Assembly (NCBI RefSeq): GCF_002355595.1
Contig: NZ_AP017422.1
Location: 1,488,001 to 1,552,000 of the forward strand
Source of the DNA: Filimonas lacunae
GTDB lineage: Bacteria > Bacteroidota > Bacteroidia > Chitinophagales > Chitinophagaceae
Direction of reading: 5' to 3'
Length of the DNA: 64,000 bases
The notes below the pieces were generated by a model, which saw only the letters and a program-made list of their open reading frames with translations, was not told where the DNA came from and did not search any database. The translations under genes and the position numbers were made by a program. Positions 50,717-59,418 of this stretch are shown in pieces. The stretch's first letter is position 1; each line of letters starts with the position of its first letter.

Positions 50717-53700
50717 ATGAGAAGAATTTATCTCCTGCTCATTTTGCTGTTTTTTGGGGTCGGTGCCGCCGTGGCACAAACCCGGACGGTGACTGGTGTA
50801 GTCACCGATAAGGGGAGTGGTGCGCCGCTACCTGGTGTAACAGTGAAAGTGAAAAACGGTACAAAAGGAGCGGAAACCAACGCGGTAGGTAAATACCAGG
50901 TAACTATTCCTGCCAGTGGAGCTGTTACATTAACGTTCTCTTACATCGGCTATAAAGCTGTAGATGCAGCGGTTGCCGGTGAGGTACTGGACATGCAAAT
51001 GGAATCCAGCGCCAATGTAATGGATACAATTGTGGTATCTATTGGTTATACCGCGGTAAAGCGTAAGGAAGTAACCGGTTCTTCGGTATCGGTTACCGGT
51101 GATGATTTGAAAATGGCTCCCGTAACAACCGCAGCACAGGCATTGACCGGTAAGGCGGCTGGTGTAAACGTGGTTACGCAAAGTGGCGCTCCGGGAGCGC
51201 CCGTTAACATTGTAATTCGTGGTGGTGCTTCTATTACACAATCAACAACTCCATTGTACATTGTGGATGGGTTTCAGATGGATGACGCTTTGCGCCAGAT
51301 TGATATCAACGACATTCAAACGATTGATGTGCTGAAAGATGCTTCTGCTACTTCTATTTATGGTGCGCGCGGTTCTAACGGTGTAATTCTGATCACCACC
51401 AGATCGGGTAAAAAAGGCAAAACGCAGGTAAACTACAATGGTTATTATGGCCAGGAGCGCCTGGGTAAAAAACTGCCTATGCTGGGGGTGAAGGATTATG
51501 TGAGATACCAATATGAGTTGCAACAGCTGGGAGGTTCTATTGCCAACTGGGCAAACTATTTTGGTGGTAGTATCACTGATCCAAACTTTTACACCAACGC
51601 CTATAATTACATTGATACTGCTTACGGCAACAAACGTGGTGTAGATTGGCAAGATCAGGTTTTTGGTGGTAGCACTACCAGCCAGAACCACAACCTGAGT
51701 GTAGGTGGTGGTAATGAAAAAACGAACTTTTTATTCAGCTATAACAATACCGGCCAGAAGGGCATTTTTGCTAAGCACGATTATAATCGTAATGGTTTGC
51801 GATTGAAACTGGAGCACGAGGTAGCAAAGAATGCGAAAGTGAACTTCAACACCGACTATATGGAAACCCGTGTGAATGGCGGTGGTTCTATGGGCGGTGC
51901 GTTAAAGCTGACGCTGTTGCAGGCACCTACAGGTGGTATACGTTATACCAACGATCAACTGGTGAATTCTGATATAGGCAACGATATGTTGAAATACGAT
52001 TCGCAGTATGATATCAATAACCCTATCATTACCAATGATGCGGTAACACAAACTAATTATACCCGCCAGTTCTATCTGAATACCGGGTTGGATTTAGGTA
52101 TTACTAAAGATATCAAGTTCCGCACCCTGGGCAGCTATCTATGGCAACAGGAGCGTGAGGATTATTTTGACGATGGCCGTACACGTACAGCATTAGCAAA
52201 CCTGGGTCCTTGGGGTACGCGCGAGAACAGTGAAAAATATACCTGGCAGATAACGAATACCGTTAACTGGGGACATACTTATGATAAGCATAAAGTAAAC
52301 TTGTTGTTAGGTCAGGAAGCTTATTATTCTCAAACACAAAACCAGTTTAACTCGTACTACGGTTTCCCGGTAAATAACTTTGGTTTGAATGATGTGTCGC
52401 TGACTAAAGGCAACGTTAAAAATGAGGGTACTAATGGCATTGATCGTACTACGCTGGCTTCTTTCTTTACCAGGGCTTCGTACAATTTTGACGACCGTTT
52501 GATTGTGAATGCTTCTTTACGTGCGGATGGTTCCAGTAAGTTCGGCGTTAATAATAAATGGGGATATTTTCCATCTTTATCTGCCGCGTGGCGTATTTCG
52601 GAAGAGGCATTTATGAGAAGCCAAAACCTGGTGACAGATTTAAAACTGCGCGTAGGTTACGGTACTGCTGGTAACAATGCTATTGATGGTGGTTATTATA
52701 CCACGGGCTATAGTGGTGGTAGCTATGCTATTAACAAAGCTAATTTCCCTACCCTTACGCCAGGTACACGCCTGGGTAATCCCAATATAAAATGGGAAAC
52801 CATTAAATCAACCAACATTGGTGTGGATGTAGAGTTTCTGAAAAGAAGATTTACATTCTCTATGGACTTATATAATAATGAATCAAGCGATCTGCTGGTT
52901 GAGGTAGGTATTCCACCTTCTGCAGGCTACAAATCACAGTATCAGAATATTGGTGCTATCCGCAACCGTGGTATAGAGCTGGTGTTAGGAAGCAATAACA
53001 TCAGTACTCCTAAATTCAAGTGGAAAACCAATGTGAATGTTTCTTTTAACAGGTCTAAAGTGATGAAACTGTATGGTATTGGTGGTCAGGATCAATGGAT
53101 TACTTCTGCCGGTGGCGCCAGCTTCCTGATAAAAGTAGGACAGCCAATAGGTCAGTTTTATGGCTACAACTATGGTGGTATATACACTACTGCTGATTTT
53201 ACGCAGAATGCAGATGGTACTTATCTGCTGAAAGATGGGGTAGCACGGGCTGCTTCTGTAAAGCCGGCTAATGTGAAACCTGGTGATGTGAAATATATAC
53301 CTACTGCTGGTGCTAAAGATGCAGCGGGTAACCCTACATGGAATACGGATGATCGTACTGTAATTGGTAATGCACAACCTAAATTCCAGGGTGGTATGAC
53401 CAACACTTTCAACTATTCCGGTTTTGATTTTACGGTGTTTATGAACTTTGCTGTAGGTGGTAAAGTGTTTAACGCCAATACTCAGCGTTTTATCGGCCCC
53501 TACCTGCCTAACCAGAACACCCTTACAGCTATGAACAGCCGCTTTACGCTGATTGATCCTGCTACTGGTAAGGAAACAACCGATCTGCAACGTCTGGCTG
53601 CGCTGAACCCACAGCAGAATGATCCTAAAGCGGTGTGGAGCCTGCATGGTGATAACAAAATTGCGATCAGCGATCCTATTGATTATTACCTGGAAGATGC

Positions 53701-53941
53701 TTCTTTTCTGCGTTTAAGCACTATTACACTGGGGTATAACTTACCTAAAAGTGTAATGTCTACTATTCACCTAAGCAAGGCAAGGGTATATTGTACGCTT
53801 AATAACATTCACACATTCACTAAATACAAAGGTTACGATCCGGCGGTATCTGCCAATGGTAACGCTACAACGCAGGGTGTTGATAATTCGGCTTACCCGG
53901 TATCTAAAAGCGTGGTTTTTGGTGTAAACATTTCACTTTAA
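50717..53941 (+). CDS. susC: SusC/RagA-family TonB-linked outer membrane transporter
   Basis: 1074 residues. Signal peptide 1-20 (ending AVAQ); a CarboxypepD_reg-like domain at about 22-105 (VTGVVTDKGSGAPLPGVTVKVK, FSYIGYKA); the plug domain to about 230 with ALTGKAAGVNV and the SusC signature DVLKDASATSIYGARGSNGVI; then a 22-strand-type beta-barrel to the C terminus (SVVFGVNISL). No STN domain is present, so it does not signal to an anti-sigma factor. It imports oligosaccharide with SusD, powered by TonB. susD follows 12 bases later. Likely regulated by the HTCS at the end of the locus. Confidence 0.96.
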   Translation: MRRIYLLLILLFFGVGAAVAQTRTVTGVVTDKGSGAPLPGVTVKVKNGTKGAETNAVGKYQVTIPASGAVTLTFSYIGYKAVDAAVAGEVLDMQMESSANVMDTIVVSIGYTAVKRKEVTGSSVSVTGDDLKMAPVTTAAQALTGKAAGVNVVTQSGAPGAPVNIVIRGGASITQSTTPLYIVDGFQMDDALRQIDINDIQTIDVLKDASATSIYGARGSNGVILITTRSGKKGKTQVNYNGYYGQERLGKKLPMLGVKDYVRYQYELQQLGGSIANWANYFGGSITDPNFYTNAYNYIDTAYGNKRGVDWQDQVFGGSTTSQNHNLSVGGGNEKTNFLFSYNNTGQKGIFAKHDYNRNGLRLKLEHEVAKNAKVNFNTDYMETRVNGGGSMGGALKLTLLQAPTGGIRYTNDQLVNSDIGNDMLKYDSQYDINNPIITNDAVTQTNYTRQFYLNTGLDLGITKDIKFRTLGSYLWQQEREDYFDDGRTRTALANLGPWGTRENSEKYTWQITNTVNWGHTYDKHKVNLLLGQEAYYSQTQNQFNSYYGFPVNNFGLNDVSLTKGNVKNEGTNGIDRTTLASFFTRASYNFDDRLIVNASLRADGSSKFGVNNKWGYFPSLSAAWRISEEAFMRSQNLVTDLKLRVGYGTAGNNAIDGGYYTTGYSGGSYAINKANFPTLTPGTRLGNPNIKWETIKSTNIGVDVEFLKRRFTFSMDLYNNESSDLLVEVGIPPSAGYKSQYQNIGAIRNRGIELVLGSNNISTPKFKWKTNVNVSFNRSKVMKLYGIGGQDQWITSAGGASFLIKVGQPIGQFYGYNYGGIYTTADFTQNADGTYLLKDGVARAASVKPANVKPGDVKYIPTAGAKDAAGNPTWNTDDRTVIGNAQPKFQGGMTNTFNYSGFDFTVFMNFAVGGKVFNANTQRFIGPYLPNQNTLTAMNSRFTLIDPATGKETTDLQRLAALNPQQNDPKAVWSLHGDNKIAISDPIDYYLEDASFLRLSTITLGYNLPKSVMSTIHLSKARVYCTLNNIHTFTKYKGYDPAVSANGNATTQGVDNSAYPVSKSVVFGVNISL

Positions 53942-53953
53942 TTCTGATTAATC

Positions 53954-55771
53954 ATGAAGAAGATATATATCCTGACAACAGTCGCTTTTGCAGCGCTATC
54001 GCTGGCTTCGTGCAAAAAGTTCCTGGATCAGCCATCCATCAACAAATACGACAGTGAAACGATTTTTGAATCAGTTGGCCGTGCAGAAATGGTGGTGGTA
54101 GGCGCCTACTCACAAACCTTTAACCGCGAAATGTATTACCAGCTGGGCATGGGAACAGATGAGTGTATGAGCACAGAAGGAACCACCAACAGTAAAAATC
54201 AGGTGGCTAACTATGTGTATACTCCTTCTATTTCACCCACCTCTACTTACACGGCTATGTATGCAAGCATAGAATATGTAAACGTGGCTATCAAGGGATT
54301 GCAGGGCATGACTGTTGCTGATGCGGATAAAACAAAATGGAATATGTTGCTGGGTGAAGCATATGCTATCAGAGCTATGAACTATCTGAACCTGGTACGT
54401 TATTTTGGTGATGTGCCCTACAGCACACTGCCGGTGGGAGAAACCAACCAGTTTACTTCATCACGTGTAAGCCGTGATACCATTTACGATGGATGTGTGA
54501 GTGATTTACAGAAGGCGGTGGAATTGCTGCCCTGGAAAAGTGCCGGTTTGGTGCCTACCACAGAACGTTTTACTAAAAATGCAGCTTTGGGCATGCTGGC
54601 GCGTGTAGCGCTGTATGCAGCTGGCTATTCACTGCGTTGGGATTTGAACACCTATGCAGCGTCTTCGTGCAAAATTGCACAGCGTAGTGATGTGGGACGT
54701 ATCAAAGAATTGTATGGTATTGCTGCTGATGCCTGTCAAAAGGCAATGGGCAGCGGTGAAAACGCCTTACTGCCTAAGTTTGAAACGGTATTCCGCAACC
54801 TGGTTACCGGTAAGTATGATAATGAATGTATGTTACTGTTTGGCCAGTGGGGCACCAGCAGCAATGGTTCTGTAACCGGTTATACCAACGGTATATACTC
54901 GCACGTAAACAGCATGTATGCAAAAGCACAACCTGCCATGGCGGTTACACCTACCTATTGGTTTGATTTTGGAGAAGGCGATCAGCGCCGTGACGTTACC
55001 ATCTGTAACTACTTAATTAACTCCGATAACGGCAGGGACATGAATGCTTATTCCAGCAACACCATTGGCAAGTACAGGGTGAACTGGATGGCCACTACCG
55101 GTACTGGTACAGACAAACGCGATATTGACTGGCCTGTACTGCGCTACTCAGATGTGTTGCTTATGTATGCCGAAGCGTTGAATGAATATAACAACGGACC
55201 TACTGCCGAAGCCAAAGCGGCTTTTGAGGAGGTGCGTAAACGCGGATATGGCGGTGATGCTTCTAAAATAGGCACTACTCCTTCTGATTACGCCGGGTTC
55301 CGCAATGCGATTATCCTGGAGCGTAAACTGGAATTTGGTTTTGAATCGCTCCGTCGTACCGATCTGGCACGTTGGGGCATTCTGTATGAAACCCTTACGC
55401 AAACCAAACAGAACCTGAACGATATGGCCAATGTAACCGGTGCTTATGCTAATATTGACCGTTACAGGGTATACAAACGCGATAAAGCTACCAGCTTCCA
55501 GGATCCTGTTGTTTCTGTGCCTTACACTGGCTACAATGTGCTTAGTCCGGAAGATTCTACTACACTGGCTCAGGCTGGTAACGTAGTGCTTCGCATGCAT
55601 AGCGGTGGTAACGTAACCTTGTTCTCACAAGGCGCACTGGAAGCTAACAATGCACTGATTCAAAATTTATTCCGTGGATTGGAGCGTGAAAAGGTAGAGA
55701 TACTGCCATTGGCTACTTCTCTTATCGATATCAACCCTGGTTTAGCAGGCCAGCAGCATCCGAAATATTAA
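53954..55771 (+). CDS. susD: SusD/RagB-family nutrient-binding lipoprotein
   Basis: 605 residues. The lipobox ends at C20 (LASCKKFLDQP). The tetratricopeptide-like and SusD core follows: GEAYAIRAMNYLNLVRYFGDVPYS, then DWPVLRYSDVLLMYAEALNEY and the closing LERKLEFGFESLRRTDLARWG, all typical for SusD C-terminal domains. It is surface-exposed and captures the glycan for SusC. A 15-bp hairpin lies between it and the GH28 gene, which may lower expression of the downstream enzymes relative to SusCD. Confidence 0.96.
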   Translation: MKKIYILTTVAFAALSLASCKKFLDQPSINKYDSETIFESVGRAEMVVVGAYSQTFNREMYYQLGMGTDECMSTEGTTNSKNQVANYVYTPSISPTSTYTAMYASIEYVNVAIKGLQGMTVADADKTKWNMLLGEAYAIRAMNYLNLVRYFGDVPYSTLPVGETNQFTSSRVSRDTIYDGCVSDLQKAVELLPWKSAGLVPTTERFTKNAALGMLARVALYAAGYSLRWDLNTYAASSCKIAQRSDVGRIKELYGIAADACQKAMGSGENALLPKFETVFRNLVTGKYDNECMLLFGQWGTSSNGSVTGYTNGIYSHVNSMYAKAQPAMAVTPTYWFDFGEGDQRRDVTICNYLINSDNGRDMNAYSSNTIGKYRVNWMATTGTGTDKRDIDWPVLRYSDVLLMYAEALNEYNNGPTAEAKAAFEEVRKRGYGGDASKIGTTPSDYAGFRNAIILERKLEFGFESLRRTDLARWGILYETLTQTKQNLNDMANVTGAYANIDRYRVYKRDKATSFQDPVVSVPYTGYNVLSPEDSTTLAQAGNVVLRMHSGGNVTLFSQGALEANNALIQNLFRGLEREKVEILPLATSLIDINPGLAGQQHPKY

Positions 55772-55784
55772 TTGATTATATTGT

Positions 55785-55822
55785 ACAACAGAAGGCCATA
55801 ACAATGGCCTTCTGTTGTTATT
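55785..55822 (+). terminator. Strong hairpin between susD and the GH28 gene
   Basis: A 15-base arm (55785-55799) pairs perfectly with 55804-55818 around AACA; TATTTATC follows. It ends ten bases before the GH28 start. It may be a partial terminator or an mRNA-stabilising end for susCD. Confidence 0.8.
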
Positions 55823-55828
55823 TATCAC

Positions 55829-57190
55829 ATGAGACCCGTGAAATTATTACAAATGAGAAAGAACCGATTGCTTGTATTATGTGCATTAGGTGTGATAACA
55901 GGAACAGACGCGGTGGCGAAAATGCAAAAAGATATGGTTACTACAGTGGCATGCTATACAGCAACAAGCCGCTATGTAATTACGGATTATGGTGCTATAG
56001 GTGACAGTAAAACACTGAATACCACCTTTATACAGGCTGCTATTGATGCCTGTGCCAACAATGGCGGCGGAACGCTGGTATTGCCCAAAGGCATATTTAT
56101 GAGCGGTTCGTTATTTCTGAAACCCGGGGTGAATATAGAATTTCTGGAAGGGGCGGTATTAAAGGGCTCTACAGATATTAACGATTATCCCAAAATCAAC
56201 ACCCGTATTGAGGGCCATTTTGAACCCTGGAGGGCTGCCTTGATCAATGGCGACAGCGTGCATCATTTACGCATTACCGGACCCGGAACACTGGACGGTA
56301 GCGGTGCACCTTTCTGGAAAGAGTTTTATGACAGACGCAATGCAGATAAAGGAACTACCAATTTAAATGTAGAACGTCCCCGGCTTACTTTTCTCCAAAA
56401 CTCGACAGACATCCACATCAGTGGAGTTACCTATCTGAATTCGGGTTTCTGGAATTTACATATGTACCGTTGCCAGCATGTAGTGGTGGAATACTGCCGT
56501 TTTCAGGCACCCTCTGGTCCTAAGCCTTATCATCATGCACCCAGTTCGGATGGCATGGATGTAGACTGCTCGCAGGATATTGCTATTCGCCATTGTTTCT
56601 TTTCAGTAGGGGATGATTGTATTGCCCTGAAAGGATCGAAAGGGCCTTTAGCGATGGAAGATAAAGGCGGTTCGCCTGTGGAAAGAATAGAGATCAGTGA
56701 CTGTATATTTGAAGCAGGTGGCGGGATTGTTACGTTTGGAAGCGAAGCCACTATTGTGCGTAATGTAGTTGTGCAACGCTGTACCACACTGGGCCCTACG
56801 GTTTTGCGTTTAAAGCTTCGTCCCGATACGCCGCAGCAGTACGAGAATATTACGATGAATGATATTACCATGATAGATGCCCATGATATTTTCAAGGTAT
56901 CGCCCTGGACACAATATTTTGATTTGAAGGGACAACCGGCGCCCAGGGCTTTGGTACGAAATATAAAAATTTCCAATGTACATGGTTCCGGTGCTTCGCT
57001 GGGGCAGATTACCGGTCATGAGCAGGCAGCAATTAAAGATATACTGGTGCAGGATGTGGATGTGCAATTTAAAACCACAGATATGCAGGTAGGAGATGTA
57101 CAGAACCTGCGGTTTAAAAACGTGAAAGTAAATGGTAAAGCGCTTACTGCACCAGCGCCTAAGACATCCGTAGCAAAAACGAATCAATAA
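55829..57190 (+). CDS. GH28-family polygalacturonase-like enzyme
   Basis: 453 residues, right-handed beta-helix, exported (hydrophobic segment at about 12-25; the ATG at 55853 is a possible alternative start). Of the four GH28 motifs, NTD reads SSDGMDVD (D241, D244, D246), GDD is present (D262-D263, GDDCIALKG), GHG is GGG (G297-G299), and RIK is RLK (R327, K329). The aspartates needed for hydrolysis are kept, but the histidine is absent. GH28 enzymes cut galacturonan or rhamnogalacturonan backbones; in Bacteroidota PULs some are exo-acting on rhamnogalacturonan or modified chains. With SusCD and the GH65-like protein, a pectic target is likely. Confidence 0.9.
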   Translation: MRPVKLLQMRKNRLLVLCALGVITGTDAVAKMQKDMVTTVACYTATSRYVITDYGAIGDSKTLNTTFIQAAIDACANNGGGTLVLPKGIFMSGSLFLKPGVNIEFLEGAVLKGSTDINDYPKINTRIEGHFEPWRAALINGDSVHHLRITGPGTLDGSGAPFWKEFYDRRNADKGTTNLNVERPRLTFLQNSTDIHISGVTYLNSGFWNLHMYRCQHVVVEYCRFQAPSGPKPYHHAPSSDGMDVDCSQDIAIRHCFFSVGDDCIALKGSKGPLAMEDKGGSPVERIEISDCIFEAGGGIVTFGSEATIVRNVVVQRCTTLGPTVLRLKLRPDTPQQYENITMNDITMIDAHDIFKVSPWTQYFDLKGQPAPRALVRNIKISNVHGSGASLGQITGHEQAAIKDILVQDVDVQFKTTDMQVGDVQNLRFKNVKVNGKALTAPAPKTSVAKTNQ

Positions 57191-57210
57191 CACTGAAAGA
57201 GATCACAGGC

Positions 57211-59376
57211 ATGAAAATAGTACCGTCGTTGAAAACGTATCATTGGAAAATGGCCATGATGGCAGGGATTACTTCTTTGGTGGTAACCAGCCAGGTATTC
57301 GCTCAATCTGCTATTAACCGTAAAGAACTGGTAGAGCGGCATAAGGTAATTAACACCTCGGTAGATACATTGGCATCCCTTACAGTGGGTAATGGCAAGT
57401 TTGCTTTTACAGCGGATGTTACCGGGTTACAGACTTTTCCGCGTGTGTACCAGAAAGGTGTGCCGTTGGGTACGCAATCGGAGTGGGGCTGGAATAGCTT
57501 TACGGATACTGCGGGGTACAAACGCGAAGAAGCCTTGAAAGCCTATCATCTGAATGGTCGGGATATCACTTACCTGGTACAATGGAGTTCGGTGGGTGGC
57601 CGTAATAAACAGGCTGCTGACTGGTTTCGTGCCAACCCGCACCGCCTGCAACTGGGTAACCTCGGGTTTGAAATAGTAAAGAAAGATGGTACACTTGTAT
57701 CTATAGAGGACTTGCAAAATATTCACCAGGAGCTGAATCCCTGGACCGGTGAAATACAAAGCCAATTCAGTGTGGAAGGCGTGCCGGTAACGGTAAGTAC
57801 CTACTGTCATGGTAAAGAAGATGTGATCGCTGCCCGTGTGCAGTCTGCTTTGTTACAGGAGGGCAGGTTAAAGGTACGTTTGCAATTGCCTTATCCTACA
57901 GGAGAATGGGCCGATTATGGCACCAACTATACGCATGTGGCTAACCATACTTCTACTATTCAAAGCAGTAATGCCAATGGTGCATGGATCAGGCACCGGT
58001 TGCAAACAGCAGATTACTTTGCGGGGTTTACCTGGAAAACCAAAGCCGTTATAGCAGAAAGAGCGCCACATGATTTTTTGATCACGCCTGATAAGAACAG
58101 TGCGGTATTTGAATTCACCTGTTTGTTTACACCTCGTAAAACAAACACCGCTTTCTCTTTTGCGCTTACCAAAGCTTCCAGTGAGAAAGAACTACTTACA
58201 TTCTGGACAAAAGGGGGGGTAGTGGATTTTACCGGAAGCACCAATGCCCGTGCCCCAGAGCTGGAAAGAAGAATTGTATTATCGCAATACCTGATGAAGG
58301 TGCAGGAAGCAGGCACCTGCCCGCCGCAGGAAACCGGGTTAACATATAACAGCTGGTATGGTAAAGCGCACCTGGAAATGCCTTACTGGCACCTGACGCA
58401 TTACCCATTATGGGGAAGAACAGAATACCTGGAAAAAGTAATGACCTGGTATGCAAAAGTGGCCCCCTTTGCAAAGGGAATTGCTAAACGCCAGGGTTAT
58501 GAAGGTATTCGCTGGCAGAAGGTGGTGGAAAACACCGGTGAGGAAGTGCCTTCTTCTGTAGGCGCCTTCCTGATATGGCAACAGCCGCATTATATCTATT
58601 TTGCCGAACTGATTTATCGCAACAGGAAAGACAGCGCTACATTACGTAAATACAAAGACCTGTTGTTTGCTACTGCCGACTTCATGGCTTCTTTTGCCTA
58701 CTACGATAAAGAAACAAAGCGCTACATATTGGGTAAGGGATTGATTCCTGCACAGGAGCGTTTTAAAGCAGAAAGCACCTTTAACCCTACTTATGAGCTG
58801 GTATACTGGCGCTGGGGCTTAGAAACAGCGCAGCAGTGGCGTGAGCGGCTGGGCTTACCCCGCAATAAAAAGTGGGATGAAGTGCTGGCAGGCTTGTCGC
58901 CTTTGCCCGTGCAGGACAGTGTATACTTGGCTGCAGAAAGTGCCACCGATTCTTACACCAATCCGGAATATAAAACAGATCATCCCAGTGTGTTAGCTGC
59001 CTATGGGGTGTTACCCAAAAGCCGTTCGCTGGACACTGCTACCATGCGCCGGACGTTTGACCTGGTATGGAATACCTGGACCTGGGCGGATACCTGGGGC
59101 TGGGACTTCCCGATGACTGCTATGACGGCCACCAGGCTGGGCTTGCCTGATAAGGCAATGGACGCCTTGTTTATGCCGGTTAAAACCAATACCTACCTGA
59201 AAAACGGACATAACTACCAGGAGAACCGGTTAACCCTGTATATGCCGGGTAATGGTGGTTTACTTTCGGCGGTATCTATGATGGTGGCGGGTTATGAAGG
59301 TTCTGCCGCATTACCGGGTATACCTAAAGATGGCACCTGGAAAGTGAAGTGGGAGGGACTGAAAAAAATGCCCTAG
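57211..59376 (+). CDS. (alpha/alpha)6-barrel glycoside hydrolase, GH65-like
   Basis: 721 residues with an N-terminal signal peptide (ends VFAQ, about residue 32). The first 350 residues are a beta-sandwich domain that opens with LTVGNGKFAFTADVTGLQTFP. The second half has the six-hairpin toroid, with a striking WYGKAHLEMPYWHLTHYPLWGR block (about residues 385-410) holding candidate acids and aromatic residues, and DTWGWDFPMTAMTATRLG near the end. This resembles GH65 and its relatives by order; the exact family is uncertain. The acid position suggests an active enzyme. It is 20 bases after the GH28 gene and probably acts on side chains or ends of the same pectic glycan. Confidence 0.7.
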   Translation: MKIVPSLKTYHWKMAMMAGITSLVVTSQVFAQSAINRKELVERHKVINTSVDTLASLTVGNGKFAFTADVTGLQTFPRVYQKGVPLGTQSEWGWNSFTDTAGYKREEALKAYHLNGRDITYLVQWSSVGGRNKQAADWFRANPHRLQLGNLGFEIVKKDGTLVSIEDLQNIHQELNPWTGEIQSQFSVEGVPVTVSTYCHGKEDVIAARVQSALLQEGRLKVRLQLPYPTGEWADYGTNYTHVANHTSTIQSSNANGAWIRHRLQTADYFAGFTWKTKAVIAERAPHDFLITPDKNSAVFEFTCLFTPRKTNTAFSFALTKASSEKELLTFWTKGGVVDFTGSTNARAPELERRIVLSQYLMKVQEAGTCPPQETGLTYNSWYGKAHLEMPYWHLTHYPLWGRTEYLEKVMTWYAKVAPFAKGIAKRQGYEGIRWQKVVENTGEEVPSSVGAFLIWQQPHYIYFAELIYRNRKDSATLRKYKDLLFATADFMASFAYYDKETKRYILGKGLIPAQERFKAESTFNPTYELVYWRWGLETAQQWRERLGLPRNKKWDEVLAGLSPLPVQDSVYLAAESATDSYTNPEYKTDHPSVLAAYGVLPKSRSLDTATMRRTFDLVWNTWTWADTWGWDFPMTAMTATRLGLPDKAMDALFMPVKTNTYLKNGHNYQENRLTLYMPGNGGLLSAVSMMVAGYEGSAALPGIPKDGTWKVKWEGLKKMP

Positions 59377-59395
59377 TAATTGGTAAGAATCTGGC

Positions 59396-59403
59396 TACAT
59401 TTG
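59396..59403 (+). promoter_or_regulatory. -7 element of the hybrid sensor gene
   Basis: TACATTTG, a perfect TAnnTTTG match, 15 bases before the ATG at 59419, gives the sensor its own promoter inside the PUL. Confidence 0.55.
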
Positions 59404-59418
59404 ACGCACTTGTCTAAT

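Noticed and set aside
59380-59418. Upstream TTG start for the hybrid sensor
   Set aside because: It covers the promoter box TACATTTG; the ATG at 59419 gives a normal signal peptide.
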